Counted from the first letter of the stretch, positions 33,091 through 46,791 are shown. The stretch: DNA of 64,000 nucleotides from Cryptomeria japonica (GCF_030272615.1 NC_081407.1:140932897-140996896); one strand, 5' to 3'. The notes: a model not told the origin generated them from the sequence alone. Numbers and translations: made by a program.

Positions 33091-36000
33091 TACACATTTG
33101 AGATAAAGTTTATGTCAGGTCTATTATGGTATCAAAGTCATGATGCCATAATCTAGTCCATCTTTTATATTTTTTAAAACACCAACTTTTATGATTTTAG
33201 GTGTGAGATGATTTTTGGTGATCTATATGCAACATATTTTATTACTCCATTATACCTAGAAGGCCAAGAAAGTTAGACTAGGCCTTTTGTTTCACCTATA
33301 TTAGAGACTAGAAAGTTAAGCTGCCATTTGGATTTTTTGTGTTTATTTTTCTTGGGTTTTACAAGAGGCATAATATTTTAGGTAAAATTTGAGTGCACCA
33401 TTGCAATCGATGATAAAATGTCCTACAGTTGACTATATTTTTTTTCCATTTTTGAGCTCTTGATTTCAAGCGCCAATATGTTTCACTAGCTACTATATGG
33501 TCATATGGGTCGTCTTATCTATGCAAAAAATGAAGTTAGTACCTCCCTTGGTTCAAGTGGCCACCAATTCAACCACTCTAGGAGGTGCCTTCCTTATTCA
33601 CGTCCACCACTAATTTAACACCTCCTTAAAAATGGCATGCCAAACATCACATGTCTTGAGTATAAATTGTATGCCTATGCATGTTAGGTATGGTGCTAAT
33701 GTAGTTAAATAAAACTCATCTATGATGTTGGCACAAAAATAAATTAAGGCTCTCATCACCCGTCATAACCAACACATTAGCATATTCTTTGACCATTACT
33801 ATCACATTATACAATCAATATCATTTGTATGAATTGCTAGCTAGATTTATTGGTGTATTTTTTATGATAAGGTACTATTAACCTTGCAATCTTAACATAT
33901 TTCATGTGTCTCCAACACCTTGAAAATTTGTTCATATATGCCTAAGACTAATTGGTTGAATTATTGTTATTCTTGCTTGTTTGACTTGGAATATTAGTTT
34001 TAGTATCTTTAAGGGAGGATAATTATAAGAGTGATAGTTATAGTGCATTTGAATGCATTTATGATATTTCCTAAATTCTAAGTGGTAGGCGAGATAGTGA
34101 GCATCTTCTTAATATTGACGAGGTCTCTCACAAGTTTTGGTCTTTTGGAACCTATTTTGGGGAAGTGTACTTGTGATGTTCAAACTTATTGGTCTAAGAT
34201 GCTATTTAGTGGTTACTACTCATGGAAATGAATATTTGGTCATGAGGAGCATTATATTTTTTTTCATACCATGGGTATTGGTTTTAGGAAACCATTCGTT
34301 GTTTTCCCTCTTCGATTCTCTATAAATTGGATGTGAAGGATTGTTGTATAATGGTTTTTGTAGTTTGGGTTCTTTCATGCTATTGGAATGAAATTAGAGA
34401 GTAAGAGTTGATGTATTAATGAAACATTACTATTATGATTATATACAAGCTTGTGCTCTCTTTCGTGGTGGAATTTTTCCCAAAAGGGTTTCTCCACATT
34501 TGTTTGGTGTTATGGGTTTGATTTTATGAATTTTCTAATTTTATTGATAGTATTGTTGTTGTATGCTTCTCCTTACATAATTAAATAGTTAATCACATAA
34601 GACTTTGATCAATATTTCATATTTGCTCACTATTTGCTTAAGTTTAGGTTATAGTAGTTTACCCTATTTCTAAACATGTTGCATTTGTTGCTTATGTCAT
34701 TTATATGGAGTACTAATATCATCCATATAAAAATATTAATATCCATTTAAATTGTTGACATCATCTTTTTTCATGGGTTTAAGGGAATCCAAAGAGTTTG
34801 CCAACTCCTCACCTAATAAGTGCTCGAAGGTGTTTGCCAACACTACCAAGCTCTCAAAGGTATTTTGTCTTTCTTGGCTAAATTGTTGTAATGTAATTAT
34901 TTATTCTTCTTTGGACAACTTGATGGCTACCCCCTCATTGTAATTTTTTTGCTTTGATTCAATAGAACAAATGCTACCAATTTTTACTCTAGGCCCACAT
35001 GTCAAGGTAAATCATTATTTGTATCTATTCAAAGTTCATTTTCATGTATATAAAACCTACAAGTGTGAAGAATAATTTCACAAGCATGAATTTGACCTAA
35101 GGTTATAAATAGTTCTATTTTCACAAAATGAAATCACCTTTTTTATTTATTTCAACTCTAACATCACATTTTAAACATCAAACGTCTACCATAATAAAGT
35201 TCATCTTGTCTTCATCAACATAAAAATACACATTTACTTTTTATCATTTCATTATATTTTCAAATTCAATTATATCAACATTTCTATATATATATATATA
35301 TATATGAGCATTTCTAATCCTAACTCCTATTTATAAAATATTTAACCTTTATTTAAGCTAAACTCTATTTAAAAAAACATTTTTTAAAACTTGATTTGGC
35401 TTTATCTAGACTACATATACCTTTTAGGAAAACATAGTATTTCTTTTCAATGATTAAAAGCCAATAATTTAGTGCACATTTTCTATCACACTCAATCAAT
35501 ACATGATCTTATTATATCTTAATCTACTAGTACGAAATAATAACTATAATATATGTGTTGGTCACGTGGGTGGCATTCTTTGAAGTGATCGTTATAGTTG
35601 TGGGGTCCTAATAATTGTACCTAAATTTGGCTCATTTGCTTTGTCATCTCTCTTAATAAAGATAGAACCACATACACACTCTATTCAAACAAAGTTAGAG
35701 ACAAAGAGCAAGGGGACAAGAGGTCCCATCTAAGGACTTTATTAAAGCCTAGCATTGCTTGTCAAACTATCAATGATGTTGAAAGAATTAAATAATTGAT
35801 AATATAAAGTATGTTGAGATATAACATGGCAAGCCTTGCATAAATTGAGAATGAGTTGGAATGCCAAATCATAAATGGGCTCACAAAATTTACACTTTGT
35901 TTTTGTCGGCATTATGTGCCAATGCAACATTCACATGATTTGGAGGGCATAGTCAACGTGAAGGGCATCTCTGCTATGTGCTCTGCACAAAGTTAATCAT

Positions 36001-36120
36001 AGTCCATAGAAAACTCACATTATCATTCATGGGGAAGACAAGCAATTGCAGTTGCACATGTAGAGGGCCCAACTGGAGATGGAGGGTAACTCAAGTGTGT
36101 TTGCATATATATAGAAATTT
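33091..36120. other. Unassigned AT-rich sequence
   Basis: No domain, LTR end or gene was recognised. A short TA run lies near 35287-35305. The first kilobase may be internal sequence of the relic that starts at 32662. Confidence 0.4.
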
Positions 36121-36130
36121 GATTACTTGA

Positions 36131-36540
36131 GCAAACCCCAAAGTGGATAAGGCATTTATTGAGCCCCAAAGTGGATAAGGCATTTATTGAGTTTGATGAT
36201 TTTTACTCTGTGATTAATACTTATAGATGTTAAGATTTGATTGTTTATTAGTTAAAAATTGATTTCGCTGATGTGTGGAGAAAATTGGATGATCAGGATC
36301 TCCCTTCATCACTTTTCGAGATTGCTCTCATCATTTAAGCAATTGGTTATTGTGTTTTTCTGTTATTTTGTTTACTTGGTATTTTGCTTTTCTCTGTTCG
36401 TGTGACTCTAATTTAGCTATATGGGCTCCATCCATATGACTATGAGGGATGACCTTGTGTCCCTCTACTTTTTTTGTAAATATATGTACTATATCTTTTC
36501 ATTAATAGAAATCCATATATTCATTAAAAAAAAAAAAAAT
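36131..36540 (+). mobile_element. 5'-truncated LINE copy with poly(A) tail
   Basis: The 3' end has a plant LINE terminus: TGACTATGAGGGATGACC, CCCTCTACTTTTTTTGTAAATAT, TTTCATTAATAGAAATCC and a pure A run (about 36526-36539). ATTACTTGA occurs at 36122-36130 and 36544-36552, a possible target duplication. Near its 5' end is a perfect tandem duplication of 28 bp (36136-36163 and 36164-36191, unit starting CCCCAAAGTGGATAAGG). Confidence 0.55.
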
Positions 36541-36857
36541 TATTATTACTTGATTATGTATGGTAATTAATAGAATATAAGTTTAAGAGTTGATAAATAT
36601 TAGTGTATCTTTAATCTTATTTTTTCTTAGCTTGTTTGTTAGGAATCTTTTATAACATTTAAAGCATGAAACATGTCTTTGTTTTTTTCTAACTATTCAT
36701 GGAAATTTTCTCTAACACTCAAGCATGTCTTTAATATTTTCAAATGTTACTGTGTAATTGTAATTCTTCTCTAACACTCAATGTCTGAAAAATCTTGATC
36801 ATCTCTAATTTGTTAGAAATATTCAACACTTAAAATACTAACTCAATCAAGAATAGT

Positions 36858-37060
36858 TTGTAGTGGCAGGATGCTCGATACACACATTAGTAGTAAATTT
36901 TGAAAAGAGTCGTGTGTTTGTTCCATACAGAATAAATATCTAAGGCTACAAAAATAGCATGTAGTGGTAAGATGCTTGATGCAAATATGATAATAAATCT
37001 TGAACATAGTAATGTGTTTGCTCCATAAGAAATAAAAATCCAAGAGCAAATTTGTTTACC
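36858..37060. repeat. Diverged tandem duplication of about 100 bp
   Basis: The phrases GTAGTGGCAGGATGCTCGAT...GTGTGTTTGTTCCATA and GTAGTGGTAAGATGCTTGAT...ATGTGTTTGCTCCATA occur in order in two adjacent units. Both units show open frames on the minus strand, but nothing suggests a protein. Confidence 0.75.
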
Positions 37061-38039
37061 TTGCAAGAGATGTAGACTAATTCTAAATAAACTACTAGTC
37101 ATAAAATCTAACAAAATGATATCATTTTCATTTACCAAAATAATATATATGAATAGATGTTTGTATTATGAACATCAAACAATGTATGAAATAATAAAAA
37201 GTCTCAATGCAATAAAGTGAAGTGCTTGTGATCAAATAGTATAAACACAATACTCATACAAAAGAGAGGAAAAGTGAGAATCACAACCATTCAATAAAAA
37301 AGAATAGTGCTTGAAAAACTCACATGGATCATACAAAATGATTCAAAACGGTTTAAATGTTCATCAATGACCAAAAATTAGAAAAATAAAAATATTTTCA
37401 AGAATGTGAGAACAACAATGATTGACATATCATTTAAACATATGATTGACATATTATTTGAACATATGAATGTAATGAAAATATATTATTGCAACACACT
37501 GTAGAGTACCTCATTAAAATTTAGCGTGCATAAAATTATAATTCAAAAAGATTTGCATTAGGAAAAACTTGTTAAAACTATTGAAAAAGTTGTTAGTTAA
37601 AACATATGCAACACAATATCAATAGAGGAGCTTATTTACTTACTTGTACTTCATAACACATGAATAATGGAAATAAATTCAAAAGGATCTATGAAAAGAG
37701 TTGAGTACATTAAAATGTTTTAATCTTTAAAAAAATAATATTAGAATAAAATAAAAATGAACTTGAATATCTTAGAAATGCAGATGCAAAATTCTTAAAT
37801 TTGATGAACTAAAAAAGAATCTAGATTAAACTTTCAACCACAACATATAAAACATTATCAAGCATAGTATCGTAAATTGCAAATCCTTGCAATTTCACCT
37901 ATATTTTGTATCTATGTTAGTGTTCATTCTCTTAACATTTGTGTAGGCTCAATTTAGCTCTTGCATCAACCTTTTCTCCTACCAATATGCTTAGTATCTC
38001 TTTTCAATAACTACATTTTTGCATCACTTTTGCATTAAT
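37061..38039. other. Unassigned AT-rich sequence
   Basis: No gene is seen. A small tandem duplication (GATTGACATAT.ATTT.AACATAT) lies at about 37420-37468. Confidence 0.4.
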
Positions 38040-38660
38040 CCTATGATTTTATTGTCTTCCACCATTTTTTAGTGCGATTTGTCTAGACACTAGCACATAG
38101 TGCAGACATTTGTGCATAACACTATCATCCTATGATGTTTTATTGTTCAAAGTGCATTCTTGAGCGTTCTCCACTAGCCATTTTATTAAGTCAGAGGAAA
38201 GGACTTAGAATGATTCTGAAATGACTTGTCCACCCCTTTCTTTTTGTCCTCTTCTCACTTATAAATCTTTCACACACAATCTCTCTTGGATACTCTTTGA
38301 AATCAATTGTTTCTCTTACACTCTCTTGCTCATTCACAACTCTCTATAGCTTGTTTCAACACTTTCATAGTAGTCTTTATAGCTCTCTTGGCTTTCCCAA
38401 GCCTTACTGATAAAATATCCTTCTATTTGTGTTGTATCTTTGAGCATCTTGAGATTTATCACATCCATTATCTATCAAATCATTTATCTTTTTATTAGAT
38501 CAATGTTATCTTTTATCTATCTATCTATCTACTATGGAGGTGGAAACACCAAAGCAAGGATTTGATAAGGCAAGTCCCCAAAGAACTCCTTAAAAATTTC
38601 CTCTTCTTTTTGTGTGTAGGTTTCATGAGGACATTCAAACGTACAAAGGTTTGCATTCAC
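38040..38660 (+). repeat. LTR-like remnant, dispersed family member 3
   Basis: A TATA box, TATAAAT (38260-38266), and the block GGAGGTGGAAACACCA (38536-38551) are followed by GGATTTGATAAGGCAAGTCCCC and GTGTGTAGGTTTCA, the same order as at 13960 and 29700. A short (CTAT)n run, about 38514-38534, precedes the block. Confidence 0.55.
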
Positions 38661-41600
38661 TTGTCTATTGTTTATTCCTTTTAACATTTAATCATTTATA
38701 TATTTTTTAGTTTATTTCCTTGTATTTTTGTTAAATCTAGCATTTGTTGTTGCATCTCTCACTTCTAGGTTTTGTAGGTTAGCTAAATTATAGAGTTGGG
38801 TCTTCTTCATTTTTGTGTGTTCTATTTATGTGGTCCATATGAGATGAAAATACTACATGTAGACATCTACATATCGCTAGTATCCTTGGATGAGACACTT
38901 AGATTTGAACTGAAGACTCTTTATTATCTTTATCTTTCATTTACATAGATAATACATTTTATTTATTCTTCTACTAATAGATATTTTCACTAGTTTACTT
39001 TCATTTATTTTAATTAATTAAAATTATTTGAATGTATGTAATGAAATCGACTCAACATGTGATAAAAGTGAGTTTATGTTTATTTGTATGGATTTCAATC
39101 TAAACCATAAAAATAAGAAGTTCTAGATTATCATAAATATTTGTACTTTCTATCTTAACTTACATTATGATTGGGGTTGTATTTTTGTCATTTTTATGAA
39201 GGAAAATTTGACTTTCATAATAGGTAAATTTCCATTTTTATAAATGGAAATTTGAGTTTTATAATAGGTAAATTCCTACACACTAATCAAGATATGATTC
39301 AAAACTACTTTAAATAAAATAAAATCATGGAAAACCCTAAACTTTGGAAGAATGAGTTTTTTTACACATGATTTTCAAGGAAAAAGCAATTTGCAAGGAT
39401 GAGAGAATTACAAAATTAGTTTCTTTAGCATCTTTTTGAGTGTGTAATATATGTAACAAAAAAGACAACAAGCCTAAACATTTTAAGCAAAATAAAAATT
39501 AGATCCACCAAATGAACATAATTGATTATATTTTGTTGTAAGATAGATAATAAAGAAGATAAATGACAAGTTCCAAAGTCCTCTTAGATAGAAAAAAATA
39601 TTGAGACAGTCGAATAATGTCTTATTAACAACCCAATAATCATGACAATGTAATAGTACGATTCAAAGTTATGAGATAGTGTTGTACATATCAAATAAAT
39701 TGATCGAAGACTTAATAGGCCACCAAAACATCCTTAAAGCTTCTCTAACCTTTATTGTCACCATAAACAATAATTTGTCACATGAGTAAACTTCATATAT
39801 ATTAATACCAATACTCAATTCTACATATCCTTTATCATAGCCTTAATAAAATTAATTGCAATTCACACGAATTTAAAAGAAAGAAGTTTAGAATTTCAAG
39901 AATAATTTTCCAAATATATGAAGTGCACAAGTTGACAAAATAATGTCCTTAAGTGCGTCCATAATAACCACCTAGACATAAACTTATTTTAAATATAATT
40001 TTTTGAATATAGACAACACATAAACATACACAAATAATGTCTTAAGAATGCTTCCATAACAACTCAAACATAAGATTACATTTCCTTTCTCAAAACAAAT
40101 AATGAAACACCACAAAAACTAAAAGTTGCATGTGTATAAATGTAACTTACCTAGCATATGCCACTATCATAAAGTAGCATATTATCCATAAATGAACCAC
40201 TTGTCAAAAAAAAAACTCTTGATTTAAATAAATGTGGCATATCACTTCATAATTGTCGAGCAATAATTTCAATAATATAACAAAATTGATACAAAGAATA
40301 GTGAAAAAAACAATTTTACATCTCATACATTAGACATTTACTCCTAAAGTAGGTAAATAATAGAATCATCGAGTAATTTATAAATTATGATTACTTTATG
40401 ATAGTGGCATATGATCACCTACAATGAAGCCATTTATCCAAATAAATGGCCACATATTTAGCTGAAGTTAAATTTTAAGATAACTTCGGAGTACACTAAT
40501 AAGAGAAACATGTTTACAAATGAGTTTTATGAATTTTAATTACTTTCTTGTATATGAGGAGCACAATCTCAAAATTTGTTATAAATAATACGTATAGATA
40601 TAGAGCTATCTTGATTTTTCTCTATCTATTTTGTGACTTTTGTTACATAGGTCACATTATAATTTTTAAAAGTTATACCAATTTTTAAATTACAAAGCTC
40701 AACAAGAAACTTTTAATTGAGATCTTGTTGTATAGGTCAAATGCATTGGTAGAAGCCCTAATAGACCATTGAATCTTCTTGAAGCTTCTCCACATAAAAT
40801 TATTGTTTAGATGAAAAGAAAGGAAACTAATTCAAAGTTAGCAATATAATTTGATATTTTTCTAAAAGATCAATTAGTTAGCAATATAATTTGATATTTT
40901 TCTAAAAGATCAATACTATTGTATAAATCACTACAAGCTATCATGTACAAAATCATTGTCACATATGTCAACTTCATACAAATCAATACCAACACTCAAA
41001 ATCTTCAAATCCTTTATGTCTTTTGAATCATAGCTTAAATAGAATGAATTGTAATCGCACCAATTCAAGTTGCCTAAGCATCTTTACAACAAAAACACAA
41101 GGCAACAAACCTAAACATTTTAAGAAAACTCAAAGTTAAATGCACCAAGCAAATATAAATGATTTTTTTTGTAAGAATGATAATAAAAATGAGAAATGAC
41201 GAGCTTCAAAATAATCCTAAATAGTAAAAATTAATAAGATAATTAAATAATAACATTTTATAAAAAACTCAACAATTAGAACAAATCAACTTCAAGATTT
41301 TGAATCAATAAATCTTCATGCAAATGGCAAAGGAAGCGACTAATCTCCACATAAAATGGCATTCCATGCGATTTTCAAAATGTGCAAAACACAATGGATT
41401 TGGACGAAATTTTCAGCATGAAATCTTCACGATCTTCATCCCAATTGTTGTAAAAACGCAAAAAATTGCACAAATACTCGTCGTGTTTTGCACATCTGAA
41501 AGGTTTTTTTTAAAAAAATTCAGTATCATTTTATGTGAAAATTAACCTGTTCCAATGGCAAATAGATTGATAGAAACCTTAAAAAACCATCAAAACTCTT

Positions 41601-42523
41601 TGAAGATTCCCTACCCTAAAATGCTACCTATAAAATATTATACTATTTTTAATAAAGCTACCAAATAAATAATAATAATAAGTAAATTTATAGTGTTTAA
41701 AACATTTTTGTGACTCATTCATTCTATTAAGAAAAAGTACATTATTACATTTTGAAGGTAGCATATTGAAGAACTACATCCATAATTAATAATGCTTCTT
41801 ATGGAAGTGGTACAAGATCTCTTAAAATATAGTGGATTTCTCAATTTCATCTTGTTAAGTGATATTGCATGCTAGAAATTCTCCAATATAAATGAACACT
41901 AGCTTGCTTCTACTCAAAAGAAAATATTGAAAATGGGATTAAAAGTAAGTATTGTTTCAATCTAAATTACTGAAAATAAAAAGTTAAAATATAATAAAAT
42001 AATTTTAATTTCTATTTTCATCTATATTATGATTAGGGTTATTTCTTCATTATTTTTATAAATGAAAATTTAATTAAAAATTACCAACATGACAATCAAA
42101 AAATAAATTTAAATTATTTTTAAGAAAATAAAATTAGAAAAAATCTATATTTTAGAAGAACAAATATTTATTTTTTTACATATAATTTCTAATGAAAAAT
42201 AAAAAATACATTTCTTGTTTTTTATTTGCTCATTGTAACGATGAATCATATAGTATGATCAAAACATTGATGAAAAAATATATTCACATAATCTATTAAA
42301 TGAATATCCGTAATGATGGATCATATAGTAGTGTGATCCAAACATTGATGAAAAAATATTCACATAATCTATCATAACTTATACCTATGATTTTAAGACT
42401 TCACCATTAACTTAGACTTAAAAGTAAGTTCAATTGTAGCTTCAAGCCTCACAAACTCAAAGTAAAAATAAAGAAAACACACTTTATGAATCAATTAATT
42501 TGAATAATCTATGGTAACTAAAA
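38661..42523. repeat. Old, diverged tandem and dispersed repeats, AT-rich
   Basis: Several phrases recur. A 'GATxGAAGxCxTAATAGxCCA...TTGAAGCTTCTC' segment appears at about 39700, 40745 and 41565. 'AACCTAAACATTTTAAG' appears at 39472 and 41108. 'AAACTTCATA...AATACCAA.ACTCAA' appears at 39787 and 40968. 39090-39420 resembles 41950-42230. A near-perfect 40-bp tandem duplication is at 40836-40875 and 40876-40914. Two copies of a 65-bp unit (CATATAGTA...ATTCACATAATCTAT) are at 42236-42298 and 42310-42374. A perfect 12-bp inverted repeat (AAATTTCCATTT) is at 39226-39253. No coding function is seen. Confidence 0.6.
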
Positions 42524-42910
42524 TCTAAAATTTAAATATTCGGTTTGTTCAAAGTATAGATGGCGTGCACGGGCTTAGTAGGAGCCCAGCTAGGGCATCC
42601 GTGCCCTAGCCTGTGAGCGGGGGTGTTGGTTGTGCGTAGAGGGGAGGGAAGCTTTTGGTTATGCAGGGAGGGGTGACGTTTGGTGTAGGTTCGTTTGGGG
42701 TTGGTGGCGACTCAACGGTGAGGGTTTGAGTGGTGGGTGTGTTGGCATGGGTGTTTGCAGCAGCGTTGTGTGGTCTTTGCGGGGAGAGGTGGGGTTTAGC
42801 TCGGGATCTAGTCTCGGTGGATTTTGAGTGGAGAGTGTAGCGGGTTTTTCTGGGGAGTTGGGCTTGCTCTTCCTCTTTTTCTTGTTGGGTGGGTTTTGAG
42901 GCTGGACGGG

Positions 42911-44329
42911 ATGGCTAGTTCTCAAGAGGAAACCTCGGGGGCTTCTCCCAGCCTGGATTTTCAAGCAGCCATGGGTTCGCATTCTCCGAATCATGGTGTT
43001 AAGACTTTTGATAATAATCTCTTTGCTCCCGACTCAGGGGTTGCTGGTGCTGGTGTGTCCAATGGATCCTTGATTTTGAAGTTTAACGATTGTCTTGAGA
43101 GATGCAAAGAGAGGCCGAAACTGGTAATTCTGCCTGAGATGATTGCCGAGGATGTGGAATATTTTTCAAAGCATTCGCTTTACTACAAATTTTTGGGGAT
43201 GAGGGTTTCTCTGTAGTTTCTGAAGAATTGGGCTCAGAGGATTTCGGCGTCAGAAGGGGAAATGGAGGTTATGTTGTTGGCAAACAACTACTTCATGGTT
43301 ACATTCAATTGCATAGAGGATCACAATAGGGTCTTTGAAGGAGGCCCACATTTTTATAACTAGGTGGGGTTGTTCATCAAACCTTGGCATGCGGGGTTTA
43401 ACCCTTCGGAGGAGCTCCCGAATAGGGTCCCAATGTGGGTTTGTTTATCGCGTTTTCCGATGGAATGTTGTCGGGAGGATGTGTTGCGGATGCTCACTTC
43501 AATGCTCAGGAAGTCGATTGGATCTTCAACGCAAACCTTGGGGAGAAAGGTAATGACTTTCACTCGTATCTGTGTTGAAATTGATCTTAGTAACCCTTTG
43601 CCTGATGCTATAGATATGTGTGTGGGCTCTGATTCTTGGGTCCAACAACTAGATTATGGGACTTTACTATTTCAGTGTTGTTTGTGTCATGAGTATGGTC
43701 ATTTGCAACGCAAGTGCCCTAGGTATAAACTGGTTGTGCATCAACCTCAACAGCCTTCCAGTAACATAGACAAGGCTGATAAAGGAAAACCTGTCATGTC
43801 TGATGAGGTGGTGGGTGCTGATGGTTTTGTCTCAGTTAAGACAAAGAACAGGAATCAGGGACAAAAGAGGTCTTTGCAAGAGAGACAGGAGGAGGATACC
43901 TTTAACAAATTCGAAGCCTCGGATGACCTTAGCCAATAAGAGGTGAATACGAGGTTAATTCCTTTGGATCAAAGTGCATCAAGGTTGGTTCCTGATAGTA
44001 TGAACTGGGATTCTACCCAGGTTCAACAAATGGAGATGGATCAGCTAGTAGTGGCTCAATTGGGACCCATTTCTGGTGGTGAAGTGAAGTTGGTTGGGGG
44101 GGATGTTTCTCTTGCAACACAAAAATTGGAATCTGGTGAGGTCAAAAGTAATAAGATGTCCTTACATCTGGGTCTTCATCAGAAAGACATTAAAAAAGGA
44201 GCAACGGAGAAGATTTCGAAGGTTGGCAGAAAGAAGGACTTGGATAAGATCAAATTGATGGGGGAGAATTTGGTTGAGTCAGGGTCAGTAAAGACTCTGG
44301 ATTCTCATTTTTCCAATCCCCCAAAATGA
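42911..44329 (+). pseudogene. LINE ORF1 (DUF4283-like, CCHC zinc knuckle)
   Basis: The frame opens with ATG at 42911 (MASSQEETSG) and stays in one frame to TGA at 44327-44329, broken by in-frame TAG at 43214 and 43361 and TAA at 43937. The middle has the DUF4283-like pattern (PKLVILPEMIAED, YFMVTFN, WHAGFNPSEELP, VPMWVCLSRFP). A CX2CX4HX4C knuckle (CCLCHEYGHLQRKC) lies near 43676-43718. Such proteins bind the LINE RNA. The tail is Lys/Gln-rich and low in complexity. Its stop overlaps the ORF2 start as ATGA. Confidence 0.85.
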
Positions 44330-45354
44330 TTGTGCTATCATGGAATGTGAGGGACTTGGACAGTGGCCCTAGACAAAAAGTTGTTTGGGAGTTAATAAGG
44401 AGTCATTCTCCTGATGTCCTTTTCTTGAAGGAAACTAAATTATGTGTGTAAAGTATGTTGGGTCTAGTGCCGAAGCTATAGGGGAGAGGCGAGTGTTAGT
44501 GTATTGGGGCATTTGGCTCCTCTGGAGGGGTGGCCTGTTTTTGGAACCCCTTGAGGATTCGTCCTATATGGTGGGTTGCTTCCAGATCTTCTTTATCTGG
44601 GGTTGCTTCTAGCCTTTAGACTGAGGAATATATCTTGTTTACTAACATTTATGCCCCCATTGATCTTCTAGGCAAGCAGAATTTATGGTCTCATATTTCT
44701 TTTATGCGAGGGTTGTTCCCTTTTCATTCATGGATTATGACGGGTGATTTCAATGCCATCCTAGAGTTGAGTGAGCAGAAGGGTGGTGTTATGCGATTGG
44801 AACCTTCTTCCTTCCTTCTTAAGGATAGTATATCAACCTTGCATCTTGCTAACATTAAACCTGGTAATGGTCTGTTCACTTGGAACAACAAGAGGGTAGG
44901 GGAGTATTGGATTGCAGAGAAGCTGGATCACTTTTTGGTTTCTAGTTTGTTGGTGGGGGGTGGTCCACATGCTCTGAGATTTTAGATTGGAGAGGTTCGG
45001 ACCACTGGCCCATAAATTTGTGTCTTCTTTTGCTCGGGTCGCTCGCACTCCTTCATTCAAATTCCAGCTTATGTGGTTACGGGATCCTTCTTTGCAGGAT
45101 CATGTTGTGGAGTGGTGGAGGAAAGGGAGGCCAACCTTTGGCACTACTATGTACACTTTTGCCAAGCAGCTGCAATTTGTTAAGTTTCAGCTTAAATGGT
45201 GGAATCGTCAGTGTTTCGGGAATATTTTTCATGCTAAGATAGCTACTCAATTAGAGTTTAATTGCATTACTAGAGAAATAAGGGAGCATTGTTTGTCAGA
45301 AGCCTTGCTTAGGGAGGAAGCCTTACTTAGGGAGGAAGACAAGGCAACCTATCA
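44326..45354 (+). pseudogene. LINE ORF2, 5' part: APE-type endonuclease
   Basis: ATG at 44326 overlaps the ORF1 stop. The start, VLSWNVRDL, then DVLFLKETKL is the usual N-terminus of the endonuclease (SWNVRGL, ETK). Stops follow (first TAA at 44449-44451), and the frame recovers as NIYAPIDL and MTGDFNAIL, ending in DHFLVS (near 44928-44945). A frameshift near 44985 separates it from GSDHWP, the catalytic SDH motif. A further shift leads to WLRDPSLQDHVVEWW and the Glu-rich linker REALLREE, where the gypsy element enters at 45355. Confidence 0.85.
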
Positions 45355-46791
45355 TGTCCCCTCTTTATCTCTGTCTAGCAGAGACATGTGAGTCAGCTTA
45401 TTATGGGGTCTTGTAGGCTGACAATGGTGGATATTGACTCAGTGAGGATATTCAGCGTTTGGGATTTGGTGTTCTGGCAATAGTAGACCAGTTTGGAGCA
45501 GTTCCTTAATTTTAGGAGGCAGTTCCTACATTTGTGGAGGCTATTCCTACTATTTAGGAGGTTATGACAGTATCCAGGGTTGGGTTTCCATGAGACTATT
45601 CCTTGGTTTCAGTTTCAGAAGATTTGGGTATGTTTCCTAGTTTCTAGGAGCATCCCTAGATTTTAGGGATAAGATTGCCAGTGGATCCATGATTTCCGAC
45701 TTCAGTCACAAACAGGTGGCAGGTTCCGTTTCAGGCTTCTGGATTCATTTGAGCCTTCTGTAGCTATTTGGGTTATATTTTTAATATATTTAAATATTTC
45801 CTAAGTTAGCGTTTAATTAATTAAATAAGGCTGTTTTTATAGCCATTTTGGAGTAATAAGGGGTTTTTGGCTTCATCTGGATGCATATGCCCATGTGTTA
45901 TAGCTCGTTGGAAAGGTCTTGAACTTTTCTAAATGTTTCCCATTTGTCAGGGACCCTTTTGATGAACAAAATTCTTTTATTTTAAAAAAGTGGCATTTTC
46001 TCTATACTTGGCGACTAAAAAAATGAGAAATAAGACTTTATAAGCCTAAGCGCACTTTTCATACACTTTTAGGGTTCGAGCTAGAGGGAAGGAGTTATAA
46101 GGAGATGATAACCTAATTATCAACTATCTTTACACATTTTCATCTTTGATTTGGAGAATTTGCTCTGGAGAGCGATTCAACATCTGGGACGAAAACCCCA
46201 GGGTCTTGCTTGTCTAGGACGTGGCCCCCAGCACAGTGGTGATTTGGTTCTTGCATTTAGTTTCAGTACCTTAGAGTTAATACGACATCTTTTCTGGAGG
46301 ATTCAGTAGACAGAGTTAGGTTTCAGCGTGGAGATTGGGGTTTCCAGCTTGGCATCACCTAACAGTCGTACGACTATACCTTGCAGCCATTTCTCTTCCC
46401 ACGTGGAGCTATGTAAGAGCTTTGGATGTTTGCCACAGCCTCCTTCTTGATTACAGTATTCACTCTTCATCCAGGTTGGACTCATTTTTTATTGTAATCT
46501 TCCTAGAATTGTTTGGAATCACTATCTGGATAATTATTTGATTTAAATAATCAGAAATCTGCTTGGTACGATTCTGATTTGGCTGTGTATGAACATTTAT
46601 TTCCAGTACTCTTTTCATGTACTTGTTCTTCAATTATTACTTGCTGAAAAATTATCAAAAATACAAAAATAAACAAAACTTCTGCAACTTCTGTCTATTC
46701 TCTAAAACCATCAAAGGAAATACAGGAATATATAGTTTATTAATTTAAAAACTACAACAGATCAACAAGGGGATCCATCAGGAATCTTTCA
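45355..46791 (+). repeat. 5' LTR of the gypsy element
   Basis: The promoter should lie here; no textbook TATA box stands out, though TTTATAAGCC near 46030-46045 is a candidate followed by CACTTTTCATACAC. Aligned with the 3' LTR it carries scattered transitions and a few small changes but no large indel. Confidence 0.93.
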
